A stretch of 64,000 nucleotides of DNA from NCBI GenBank assembly GCA_016081115.2, contig CM071930.1, positions 22,697,520 through 22,761,519 of the forward strand, given 5' to 3'. Positions within the stretch are counted from its first letter, which is position 1. Every line of letters begins with the position of its first letter. The DNA comes from Rehmannia glutinosa. Its lineage: Eukaryota; Streptophyta; Magnoliopsida; Lamiales; Orobanchaceae. The position numbers were made by a program, and so were the translations under genes. The notes under the pieces are model-generated. The model was not told the DNA's origin, made no database searches, and was given only the letters and a program-made list of their open reading frames with translations. Below, one piece after another: positions 55,150 to 64,000 of the stretch.

Positions 55150-56130
55150 TATAGCAAAAGTCATATTTTTCAGTAGCGTCATACTATGTGATTTGGACCA
55201 GTGATCACCTTCGGGTCTTGGACTCTTGGATAATCGGGTTCTTGAATTTGTGACCTGAAGAGACGAACACACGTTAGGCTAGCCGGGGGTGTTCCCGGCT
55301 AAGACCCTCCAATACCTAAGTCAGGTCGAGATCTTAAAGGTACGTAAAGGTAAATTAAACAGTAAAAGTAAGAAGTAAAGTTGAGTGAATAGTAGTTGTC
55401 ATTTTGTTACTGTAGCAGTGTATTTATAGGGATCTTTAGCACATGTGAGTAATCAGCTTGCCCCAATTGTCATCATCATCGGGGGGTTGTACTAGTGTGC
55501 CAGTCAAATCAATGGTTCTCCTTTTGGGTCAACTCCGGGCCTGTTGGGGTCGGATTCGGGTCCTGGGTCCCTTTTAGGTGACCTAGTAGAATTTTTAGGG
55601 CAAAAGAGCTCACTGTCTTATCATTATTCCACCGATTCTCGAGGTCTGGGATCTCTTATGACCCAGACCTCGAGAATCTCATACTTGTAGGTTCATATTA
55701 GCTAGGTCAATCAAGTTCGTTGAGTCTCGGGCCATGAATCGACATGACCTTTCGTTTCTCTCTCATGCCTTGAAAGACGAAGCGTCATAAACCTTTGAAT
55801 TTATTGCACGCCTTGAAAAACGAAGAGGCACAACCTTTTGGTTTCCTGCCCTTTCTCCTTTTTACAAAGTTTCAAAAGTTAAATAGGTCCTACAGTGACC
55901 TAGGTAAACTTCAACCTTTATAAAGGGTAAAAAGTACATTTCATTTTTCACTTTTCACCTTCCTCAGTAAAAAAAAAGAGATCTTGCTCGACCTCTCGAC
56001 CTCACCATTTTTCTTACACCGGGAGGTGCCGTCCGAACTAAGGAGTCCTCTACCTCGCTCCTTATATTTCTACTCTCAGGTTATTTTCGATACCCCAGGT
56101 ATCTCTTGTCTTGATTCTTTAGTTGTTATT
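55150..56130 (-). repeat. 3' LTR of the second Tat-lineage element (edges approximate)
   Basis: On the minus strand: TATA box (TATAAATA, 55431-55438), then about 100 bp on GACTTAGGTATTGGAGGGTC and TTAGCCGGGAACACCCCCGG, phrases usual in the R-U5 of Tat LTRs. The exact TG/CA ends could not be fixed because the other LTR is outside the window. Confidence 0.65.
55919..55925 (+). promoter_or_regulatory. TATA box for the antisense gene
   Basis: TTTATAAAGGG on the plus strand, about 235 bp before the ATG at 56155, followed by a CT-rich leader. This places an opposite-strand promoter inside the LTR region. Confidence 0.5.
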
Positions 56131-56154
56131 TTCTTTTATATTTTTTATCGATAG

Positions 56155-59100
56155 ATGGGCTCTAGGACTACCTCAGATCCTTCACGTAGTGACCTTCTAG
56201 TCCCTACCTTGAATTCTGGAGAGAACGACTCTAGCTCCAACTCGAGTTCTAATGGCGATGTAACAGGGCCTTTTCGCCCGGGTCCTATTGTATCTCATCC
56301 TCATCCAATAATTGTCATCCCAAGTTCAACCCTAGATGTTAGGGTAGATGACCCCTCAGGCTCAGATTCTGAAGAGACCCCTTTCAATCCCCCTTTCCGC
56401 GACTCTTTGGAGTTACTAAGGTCCACTGTTCGCCGTGACGAGGCTTCTCATATTAGCCATCATTATTACATTCATCCTGACTACAAAGTTATCATTCCGG
56501 GTCGCGATGACCGTATACATAAACCTTCCCCTTGTTGTTTCTTTTCATCTTGCTACTTTAGACGCGAGTCTTCGTTTTCCTTTGCATCGGGACATATAGA
56601 AGATCTTGATCTGCATAGGGGGTTGTCTTATGCAATTTGCTCGTAATGCCATTCGCCAAATCTTGGGTTTCATAGTTCTCATGCATCATTCCAAGGTCGA
56701 GTCCTCGGCAGCCCATTTTTGGTCCTTATTTTCGATCACCACTTCCGTGAGAACAAATGATCGAGGTTTCTTCTACCTGACTTCTAGACCTCATTGCAAA
56801 TTCCTTAATTATTTACCCTCTTCCTCGGGTAGTTGGAGAGAGAGATTCATCTCTATCGAAACTCTCCCAAATCGCCCATGGAGGATCCCACAAGCTTGAG
56901 GTTCTCAAAACCTCGAGTCTGAACTCGAGACTTGGGTGAGTGCTCCTGGGATGAGGACTTTGTTTCAAAAAAACTCTCCATCCACCATTATGACATAAGA
57001 GATCTTGTAAGAGACGAGATCCTATCTTTAGTGGGTCTTAGCCCTGCTGTTGTCCCCAAATCTCAAACACTTGGTAATTTTGCAAGTCATTATTATTATT
57101 GCTTTCTAGCTTCTTACTCATCTTGTTTCTTATACGTGTGTTTTATTTCATATATGTCTGTGAAGGCGTCTATTGTGGCTAAAGTCATCAAGGAACAAAA
57201 GGACAAGCTGATTGTTGCTGCCAGATCCTGAGGTCTCAATCTCCCATCATCCCCCTAAGTTCATTCTAGTGAACCCAACCTTAGGCCCTGCTCACTTCGA
57301 AAAAGGGGTCCCATGCTTCTCAGGAGGTCGAGTTCGCTGCGCTGGAGCCCTCCCATTTGGCTGTAAGTCCAAGCGGCTACGATAATCTAGAGGGGGGGTG
57401 AATAGATTATCTCCATCTTTTCGATTTCGCCCTCTTTTTCAACCGAATGCTCAAAGATAATGACAAAGGTGCGGAATGTAAACAACACACGTCGATTTAA
57501 AGAGGTTCAACCCACCTAGGGCCTAATCCTCTACCACCCCAGTATATCCGGGATGGATTTCGAAAAGAGAAAAAGATTTTATTAATAATTACCAAAATTA
57601 TTACAACAAAATCTTACACCAACACCTTGAAGAGCACCACACTCTTCTTCAACACCACCTTTGAGATTACCACAATCTCACTTGAAGATTACCACAATCT
57701 TCAAACGGCACCTTGTGAAGATTACCACAATCTTCACCATTGAAGAGCACCACACTCTTCAACACTTGAAGATTACCACAATCTTCTTACACCTAACACC
57801 TAGTTCACCCAAGTGTGTTCTTACCACAAGAACACTCACAAGGATATCTTGTGTTTGGTTGATGAATTACAATCAAGATTACACTTTGAAAAATATTACA
57901 ACTCAAAAGTGCAAGTGTAATCAAGAATGAAAGCCTAGACCTCAAGATGTGAAAGTGATAGTACTTAGGCTATTACAACAAGAATGTTGAAATGAATAAC
58001 AAAGATTATGTGCTTGTGATATCTCTTGTTGTTTGTATCAAGTCTTGTGTTTGATCCCTCAAGCTTTCATCTATTTATAGGAGAGCCTTCAAATTTGAAT
58101 TCCAACATAGGCTCCTCCAAAGGCTCCTCCAACATAGGCTCCTTCATGGGCTCCTCCATGTTTTCTTTTGTCTACAAATAAGACAAAGAGATTAAAATAA
58201 ATATGGTTGTCTCATAAGGATACAAAAATCAGATTATAGAACAATCCCACATTTTAAGGAAGAATGGTCTGCTGCACAACGGTTATATTTTTGCTGTCAA
58301 ACTAAAGGGGCGACCGGTTGCGCACAAAAGGACGTTTGAAATTGTACTGAAAAATTACACGGGGCGACCGGTCGAGGGGGTGCTCGACCGGTCGACATCA
58401 CCCCTAGCCGGTCGACCTCTCCAAAAATAGAACAGGGAGATTTTGCACACTTGCAGGTACCGGTCGACCCCTGGGCGACCGGTCGACCGGACCGGTCGAC
58501 GCCCAGGGCGACCGGTCGACCTGCTTGATTTTTCTTCCGTCTCATTTTCTGTTTCAAAAATCATCTTCAGGTACGGGTTGCCCTATAGATGCACGACGGT
58601 CGACCAAGAGACAAATATTGTCCAATTTTTATCGAAAATTAACCTCAAGAAATACTCCAAAAAATTCGTAAAAATATTTTAAACTAATCGGGAGTATTTA
58701 GGACAATATTAGAAATATAGTTTCAATGTGAAAACCCATTGACATAAAATCTTTGAAAGTGTTGTCTAATATTAATCGAAAATAGACTTGAGCAAATACT
58801 CCGGAAAATATTAAAACTATTTTAAATCATTTAGGAGTATTTGGACAACCTTTAAAACCATTGTTTTGGTGTAAAAACAAAATCATCAAAATCATGATAA
58901 AACCATTTTTCAAACATTGGCTACTGAGGAGCCCCATGTTCTTACAATTGAGGGTGGTGATGCTCCTGATCCTCGTGGTAAAGAGAAGAGGAAAGGGAAA
59001 AAAGATAAGGCTCAGAGCTGGATCAGAAGTAAAGGGTCGGGAGGTAGCAAGCCCAAGAAAAAGGCCCGCCCAGAAAAAGATGCCCCAAGCAAAGAGGAGA

Positions 59101-60147
59101 TCGCGATAGCTCTTGGTGAGATCGCAGATCATCAACATAAATTATCCCTAGCCCAGGAGCACACCTAAAAGCTTCTCGACCTCCATGTCAGTTCTTCGGG
59201 ACTCGGATTATTCGTAAGTGGAACATCTCACCTGAGAGCTCAATAATGAAGACAAGGGCTGTGGATGATTCTCTAGAGCTCTACCAGGCTTGCATCCTTC
59301 CTCAAGACCAGGTTACCTTGGGATCAATGCCTGATACTAAAATGGAAGAAATCGTAGCCCATGACCTCATGAGGGTAAGTTTTCAATATATCGTCCAAGT
59401 ACTTCAGTTATATTCTATTATATCTCCGGCTTCGATCCCTTAATCATTCCATTTTCTTTTTTAAGTTAGGCTGCCAATGTTGCCCATAACTTGACTCTTC
59501 GCATTCATCATTGGCGGATCCAGTGTTTGGAAGCTGAAGCTCGCGCCAAGCGGTTCGAGGAGGAGAGAGATGCGATTAGGTCCCAGACCAAGACTGAGTA
59601 TGATTCATGCATCAAGAAGGTGGAGACCCATATAAACGAGCTCGAGACCCATACTAAGGTCTCAAAAGAGTCTCTTAAGGCCGCCCAGAATGAGATCGCC
59701 CATCTAACTCGCGAGAGCTCGGAGAGCTTTGCTACCAGTCAAGAGGCTGGAAGGAGGGAAGCTTTTAACTATGTTGAATTTGCACAAAAACTCAAGAAGG
59801 CCAGTTCCAATGGTGCTAGGGACTTTAAGCATTCCCCTATTTTTGATCGCCTTGTTGTTGAGAAAGCCGCTGAATTCGAGGTCATGGGCTTCTTCAAATG
59901 TCAGTCTCAAATAAAGAAGCTTGGGGGCTTCAAAGCTGACTTCAATTCGAGTAAGTTGGATCCCGAGTTGGATGGTAATGGGAAAAAGCCTGTCCTTGAG
60001 GATAAAGAAGAAAACTTCACAGGTCAAGAGTTCGAGTTCCTACTCCAGGACCTCGAGCCCGAAGGGGGTGATGCCGATCCTCAAGGGGATTATGCTGATG
60101 GGGATGACATGCTTGACGTCGCCTCTCTTCTGGGTCCGTCCTCTTAG
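56155..60147 (+). pseudogene. antisense accessory gene of the Tat element (gypsy-type transposon ORF), with intron
   Basis: Starts MGSRTTSDPSRSDLLVPTLN with a Ser-rich leader. Then a domain like the 'putative gypsy type transposon' family: LRFPLHRDI, CLMQFARNAIRQILGF and FLNYLPSSSGSWRERF. The C-terminal half (58917-60147) is Lys-rich then a long coiled coil (CLEAEARAKRFEEERDAIRS) ending acidic (DMLDVASLLGPSS). An intron with GTAAGT donor and TTAG acceptor (59375-59469) joins the frames in phase. A second possible intron is at about 57074-57172. A frameshift near 56540 and a TAG near 56600 break the domain, and a solo LTR splits the gene. In Grande a comparable gene yields a nuclear protein; function here is unknown. 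Confidence 0.65.
57362..58916 (-). mobile_element. solo LTR nested in the antisense gene
   Basis: TGTAAGTCC...TCAAACA with perfect TSD TTGGC (57357-57361 and 58917-58921), 1,555 bp. CTAGAGGGGGGGTGAATAG near 57390 resembles the reversed U5 end of SIRE-type copia LTRs, so orientation is probably minus. It contains six short hairpins (57629-57786) and a cluster of CCGGTCGAC words (58310-58530). The reading frame of the accessory gene is the same on both sides of the duplication. Confidence 0.88.
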
Positions 60148-60177
60148 ATTCCTCGAGATAGATCCTTGATACATATG

Positions 60178-60430
60178 GGATTTCTTTTGTATACGGGATT
60201 TCTTTTGTATACACTCCTACTTGTTTTTGGAGGTTGTTTTGTAAAAAGGCCGAATGTTTCTCCATACTCTGGAAATTGTTTTGTAAGCACTTGAATGAAT
60301 GTCTTTCTAATCATGCGTTCATTATTCCAATATATTGCAATTGCCTTTGCCTTGGTATTTTGCTTTGCTTACCTAGATTGTGGGATCTTTGAAATCTGAT
60401 TAATTTATATTATTTTATTATTATTATCTT
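60178..60430. other. 3' flank of the antisense gene
   Basis: Contains a duplicated TACGGGATTTCTTTTGTATA-like word (60175-60212) and probably the polyadenylation region. No gene. Confidence 0.5.
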
Positions 60431-61710
60431 GAAGATCTTAAAGATCTCCCATGTGAATTACATGGTCACCTAGACCCTGTTTCTTGTGAAGCTCTCAAGA
60501 TCTTTAAGATCTCACTTGTGACTTATGGGGTCACTTGGACCCTTCTCTCTTTACACAAGCTTTTGAGATCTTGAAGATCTCACTTGTGAATTATGGGGTC
60601 ACTTGGACCCTTCTTTCCATACAAAAGTTTTCGAGATCTTTAAGATCTCATTTGTGGGTTATGGGGTCCCTTGGACCCTTCTTTCTTTACATAAGCTTTT
60701 GAGATCTTGAAGATCTCACTTGTGAGTTATGCGGTCACGTGGACCCTTCTTTCCTTACACAAGTTTTTGAGATCTTTAAGATCTTACTTATGGGTTATGG
60801 GGTCCCTTGGACCCTTCTTTCTTTACACAAGCTTTTGAGATCTTGAAGATCTCACTTGTGAGTTATGGGGTCACTTGGACCATTCTTTCCTTACATAAAT
60901 TTTCAAGATCTTTAAGATCTCACTTGTGAGTTATGGGGTCATTTGGACCCTTCTCTCTTTACGCAAGCTTTTGAGATCTTGAAGATCTCACTTGTGAGTT
61001 ATGAGATCACTCGGACACTTGGACCCTTCTTTCCTTACACAAGTTTTCGAGATCTTTGAGATCTCACTTGCGGGTTATGGGGTCCCTTGGACCCTTCTTT
61101 CCTTACACAAGTTTTCGAGATCTCGAAGATCTCACTTGTGAGTTATGGGGTCACTTGGACCCTTCTCTCTTTACACAGGTTTTCATGGGGTCCCTTGGAC
61201 CCTTCCTCTCTTTACACAAGCTTTTGATATCTTGAAGATCTCACTTGTGAGTTATGGGGTCCCTTGGACCCTTCTTTCTTCACACAAGTTTTTGAGATCT
61301 TGAAGATCTCACTTGTGAGTTATGGGGTGACTTGAACCTTTATTTCCTTACATAAGTTTTTGAGATATTTAAGATCTCAATTGTGGGTTATGGGGTCCCT
61401 TGGACCTTTGTCTCTTTACACAAGCTTTTGAGATCTTGAATATTGGGGTTACATAGACCCTTCTTTCCTTACACAAGTTTTCGAGATCTTTAAGATCTCA
61501 CTTGTGGGTTATGGGGTCACTTAGACCCTTCTTTCTTTTACACAAGCTTATGAGATCTTGAAGATTTCAATTGTGACTTATGGGGTCACTTGGACCCTTA
61601 TTTCCTTACACAAGTGTTCGAGATCCTTAAGATCTCACTTGTAAGTTATGTGGTCACTTGAACCCTTCTTTCTTTACACAAGCTTTCGAGATCTTTGAGA
61701 TCTCTCTTGT
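60431..61710 (+). repeat. satellite array, about 18 units of 67-69 bp in two alternating types
   Basis: Every unit holds an AGATCTxxAAGATCT palindrome, ACTTGTGAGTTATGGGGTCA and TTGGACCCTTCTTTCTTTAC. Units alternate largely between TTTTGAGATCTTGAAGATCT and TTTCGAGATCTTTAAGATCT, giving a dimer of about 136 bp. A few units are shortened or contain insertions (around 61010, 61170, 61440). It lies between pol and the antisense gene. Confidence 0.93.
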
Positions 61711-62139
61711 GATCACTGATCCGAAAACCTTTATATCTAAATGCACTATCATTTCTTTGCATAATTGCATTAATCATCTTTTCATAATAATAATCTGAAA
61801 TTATCATTTGCAAAAACAAAACATGGGCTTGGAGTGTTCTTGCATCTGCTATGCGTCTCTCCCTAATTTGTGAAAGTATAACCACTAGGGTCGTATATTC
61901 AACCTCATTTTTGACGGGTTTGGAGGTTTGCTATATGCCTACCTCGTTTCCCTAATCTGCAAAAGATCTTATATTAGACGTAAAATTTCCGCAAGTTCTG
62001 CGCGTTCCACGGCCTAGAGAGCTCCTTCCCCTGTGAGTCCTCCAAGCATTAAGCCCCTTTCCCAGAGACCTTGATGACTTTAAACGGTCCTTCCCAATTA
62101 TGGTCCAGCTTTCCTACATGCTTTGATACATCCACCTTT
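61711..62139 (-). other. 3' untranslated part after pol
   Basis: Sequence between the end of integrase and the satellite. No domain recognised; expected to include the pol stop. Confidence 0.45.
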
Positions 62140-63031
62140 TCAAAACAAGATCTCCCACTTGGAAATTTCCCCCCTTATCACCCTTTTGTTATATTCATTA
62201 ATCATCCTCTCTTTAGCCAAAAGGATCATTCCATACGCTTGCATTCTCTTCTCCTCTATAAGGTCTAGGCCCATCTCACTACCCTCTTCATTTTCGTTTA
62301 CCTTATAATTTTCCACTCTAAGAGTTGCTTCTCCAATCTCAGCGGGTGTAACTGCGTCAGATCCATGTGTCAAACAAAAAGGGTTTCCTCTGTTGAGGTC
62401 CTTGGGGTAGTTCTATATGCCCACAATACCCCAAGGAGCTCTTCAGCCCAGTAGGTCTTGCTCTGCTCCAACCGCGTCTTGAGGTGTTGTAGGATGATCC
62501 TATTAGCGACCTCAGCTTGCCCATTTGCTTGTGGATTCCCTACTGAAGTGAAGTTCTGTTGGATCTTCATCTCTTTACACCATGCAATTATCTTCCTACA
62601 CTTGGAATTGGGTTCCATTATCTGAAATCAAGATGCGGGGTACTCCAAACCTACACACAATATTCTTCTCAAGAAAATTCATTATTTCCATCTCTGTGAT
62701 ATTAGCCACGGCTTACGCCTCTATCCATTTAGAGAAGTATTCTACTGCCACTATGATGATTTCTTTTGTGCTCTAGCTAATGGGAAATGTCCCAGTATAT
62801 CAATTCCCTATTGGTCAAAAGGGCACAGATATTGTGGTCATGGGAGCTGCTAGCTGCTAGGTAAGTTTGAGTGCATATGGCATTTATCACACTTCTTAAC
62901 ATATTCTGCTGCATGACCTTTAGAGCCAGAGACCTCCCACCAGAATGATTTCCGCAGCTCTCCTCATGTATCTCTTGCATTACATACGTGGCTCTTTCGG
63001 GAGCTAGACACTTCAACAATACTAATGTCAC
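62140..63031 (-). pseudogene. integrase of the second Tat-lineage element
   Basis: 62777-63031 holds the zinc-binding start (EIHEESCGNHSGGRSLALKV). 62370-62618 holds the catalytic-core end FTSVGNPQANGQAEVANRII with the Glu, then WAEELLGVLWAYRTTPRTST. 62140-62373 holds the C-terminal part (DAVTPAEIGEATLRVENYKV, then DLIEEKRMQAYGMILLAKER). The stretch with the two Asp residues (62620-62776) is in other frames. Frameshifts make it non-functional. Confidence 0.85.
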
Positions 63032-63299
63032 TGATTTCTATAAAGATCCCCCTCGTATATGCAAAAACGTGATGCTCTAAAGCGCAGACGCCTTGATTCC
63101 ATCAGATCATTGGGTTTGCGACCTTCTGACAGAAAGTCTTTAAACTCCTTCATCCAGTTCTATGAACAGGACACTGGTAAAACCAGCACTGTAGTTGTAT
63201 TAAGTCAATTGCGTCTTTTTCAGATCCAATCTTGGTGTGCTCTGCTGTCAATACAATGACTTTCCATGAAGTGAATGCCGATATGCTGCTGGCGAACCT

Positions 63300-64000
63300 T
63301 GCCAAAGCATCGACTGTCTCATTTTCAGATCTCGGGACCTGGTGGAGCTGGAATTATTCTAAGCCTGCGGTCAATTATTTCACTCGGTCCAGATAAGCCA
63401 CCATTGTCTTCTCCTTAGCCTCAAAACCCCCTTGGACTTGTATTTCCACTAACTAGGAATTTGTGTATGCGACTAATTTCTTCACCCAACATTTGAAAGC
63501 TAATTTTATCCCGGCTATTAGTGCCTCATACTCCACCTTATTATTGGTAACAACAAATTCCAATTTCAATGCAATCTCTAGTTCTATGTCATTTGGCCCT
63601 TGCAATAGAATTCTCGCTCCTCCCCCAGAGCTCACTGCAGAGCCGTCCACATGAAGCATCCATGTTTCAGCAATCAGTTCTATCAGGTTAATCATTTCTA
63701 TCAGAAAATCTGCAAGGACTTGGGCTTTGAACGCTGCTCTTGTTTGATATTTGATATCGAATTCTCCCAACTCCACGGCCTATTTAACCAAGCGACCCGA
63801 GAGATCTAGCCTCCCTAAGACCTGCTTAAGAGGTTGATTAGTCAAGACCACAATCTAGTGTGATTGAAAATATGGTATGAGCTCTGGGCTGAAATTACTA
63901 AAGCTAGAGCCAACTTCTCGACATCCGAGTATCTCTCTTCTTCACCTTAGAGGACTCTACTAACGTAGTACACTGGTTGGTATGCACCTTTGACCTCTTT
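63300..64000 (-). pseudogene. RNase H region of the second Tat-lineage element (runs off the window)
   Basis: 63453-63776 reads MELGEFDIKYQTRAAFKAQV, LHVDGSAVSSGGGARILLQG and NNKVEYEALIAGIKLA, the archaeal-type second RNase H of Tat elements with its Asp and Glu. 63780-64000 gives the RT-linked RNase H (QPVYYVSRVL, RYSDVEKLALALVISA) with an in-frame stop. The RT lies beyond 64000. Confidence 0.85.

Larger units (their letters stand above)
55150..64000 (-). mobile_element. second Tat-lineage Ty3 element: 3' half with antisense gene and satellite (partial)
   Basis: Reading on the minus strand from the right: RNase H, integrase, a 3' untranslated part, a satellite array, an accessory gene on the opposite strand, and an LTR. 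An antisense accessory ORF between pol and the 3' LTR is known in Tat elements such as Grande and Retand, so the layout supports one element. Its 5' half lies beyond the right edge. A later solo LTR is nested at 57362-58916. Confidence 0.8.

Noticed and set aside
54952..55272. 106-codon minus-strand ORF as a gene
   Set aside because: It starts in the presumed U5 of the Tat LTR and shows no recognised domain. It may be chance or an unrelated relic; the support is too weak.
57629..57786. CRISPR-like short repeats
   Set aside because: The units are irregularly spaced hairpins inside an LTR, and the genome is eukaryotic.
60431..61710. CRISPR-like array
   Set aside because: Regular repeats of about 68 bp are contiguous, with no unique spacers, and the context is a plant retrotransposon.

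Overview
This window is a plant nuclear genomic segment, almost certainly from a eudicot. The evidence is intron-containing and LRR-kinase genes of plant type, AT-rich intergenic DNA, and dense plant transposable elements. One accessory ORF inside a copia element resembles proteins I recall from Lamiales, so an asterid/Lamiales source is my guess, held with low confidence. Only two ordinary host genes are visible: a prolyl 4-hydroxylase (+ strand, seven exons, 6284-9485) whose 5' end is cut by a retrotransposon, and an intact single-exon BIR3-like LRR receptor pseudokinase (- strand, 16627-18447). Everything else is transposons, their relics, or non-coding DNA.

Layout. 1-6283: minus-strand Ty3 Tat-lineage element (decayed gag-pol, PBS and 5' LTR) that runs off the left edge and is inserted in exon 1 of the hydroxylase. 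6284-9485: rest of that gene. 10661-16166: very young Ty3 chromovirus-like element with 474-bp LTRs that differ at two positions and a TGGAT target duplication. 16627-18447: BIR3-like gene. 18862-20460: copia-type LTR relic and small repeats. 20788-25118: hAT-type MITEs, two of them nested with clear 8-bp target duplications. 25435-26060: 80-88-bp tandem repeat with a tRNA-derived SINE inserted in it.

27138-47580 is a 20.4-kb nest. A Mutator-like element (MULE) with 115-bp terminal inverted repeats carries a transposase gene (+) and a captured DUF1985-like fragment (-). A 15.9-kb SIRE-like copia element is inserted in its transposase gene (ACTTG duplication). A 1,433-bp Athila-like solo LTR is inserted in the copia element's long 3' accessory ORF (GTCAT duplication). 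47698-48480 is a foldback element. 49228-51385 is a possible second, decayed MULE with gene fragments and minisatellites. 51953-53843 is a second copy of the copia LTR relic, with PBS and a gag start, holding a MITE and cut by a CACTA terminus.

55150-64000 is the 3' half of a second minus-strand Tat-lineage element. Its pol is at the right, followed by a dimeric 68-bp satellite, then a plus-strand (antisense) accessory ORF with its own TATA box and a good intron, then the 3' LTR. The antisense ORF is itself split by a 1,555-bp solo LTR (TTGGC duplication). The most interesting parts are this intron-bearing antisense gene with its satellite, the three-level nest, and the young chromovirus whose coding lesions outnumber its LTR differences.
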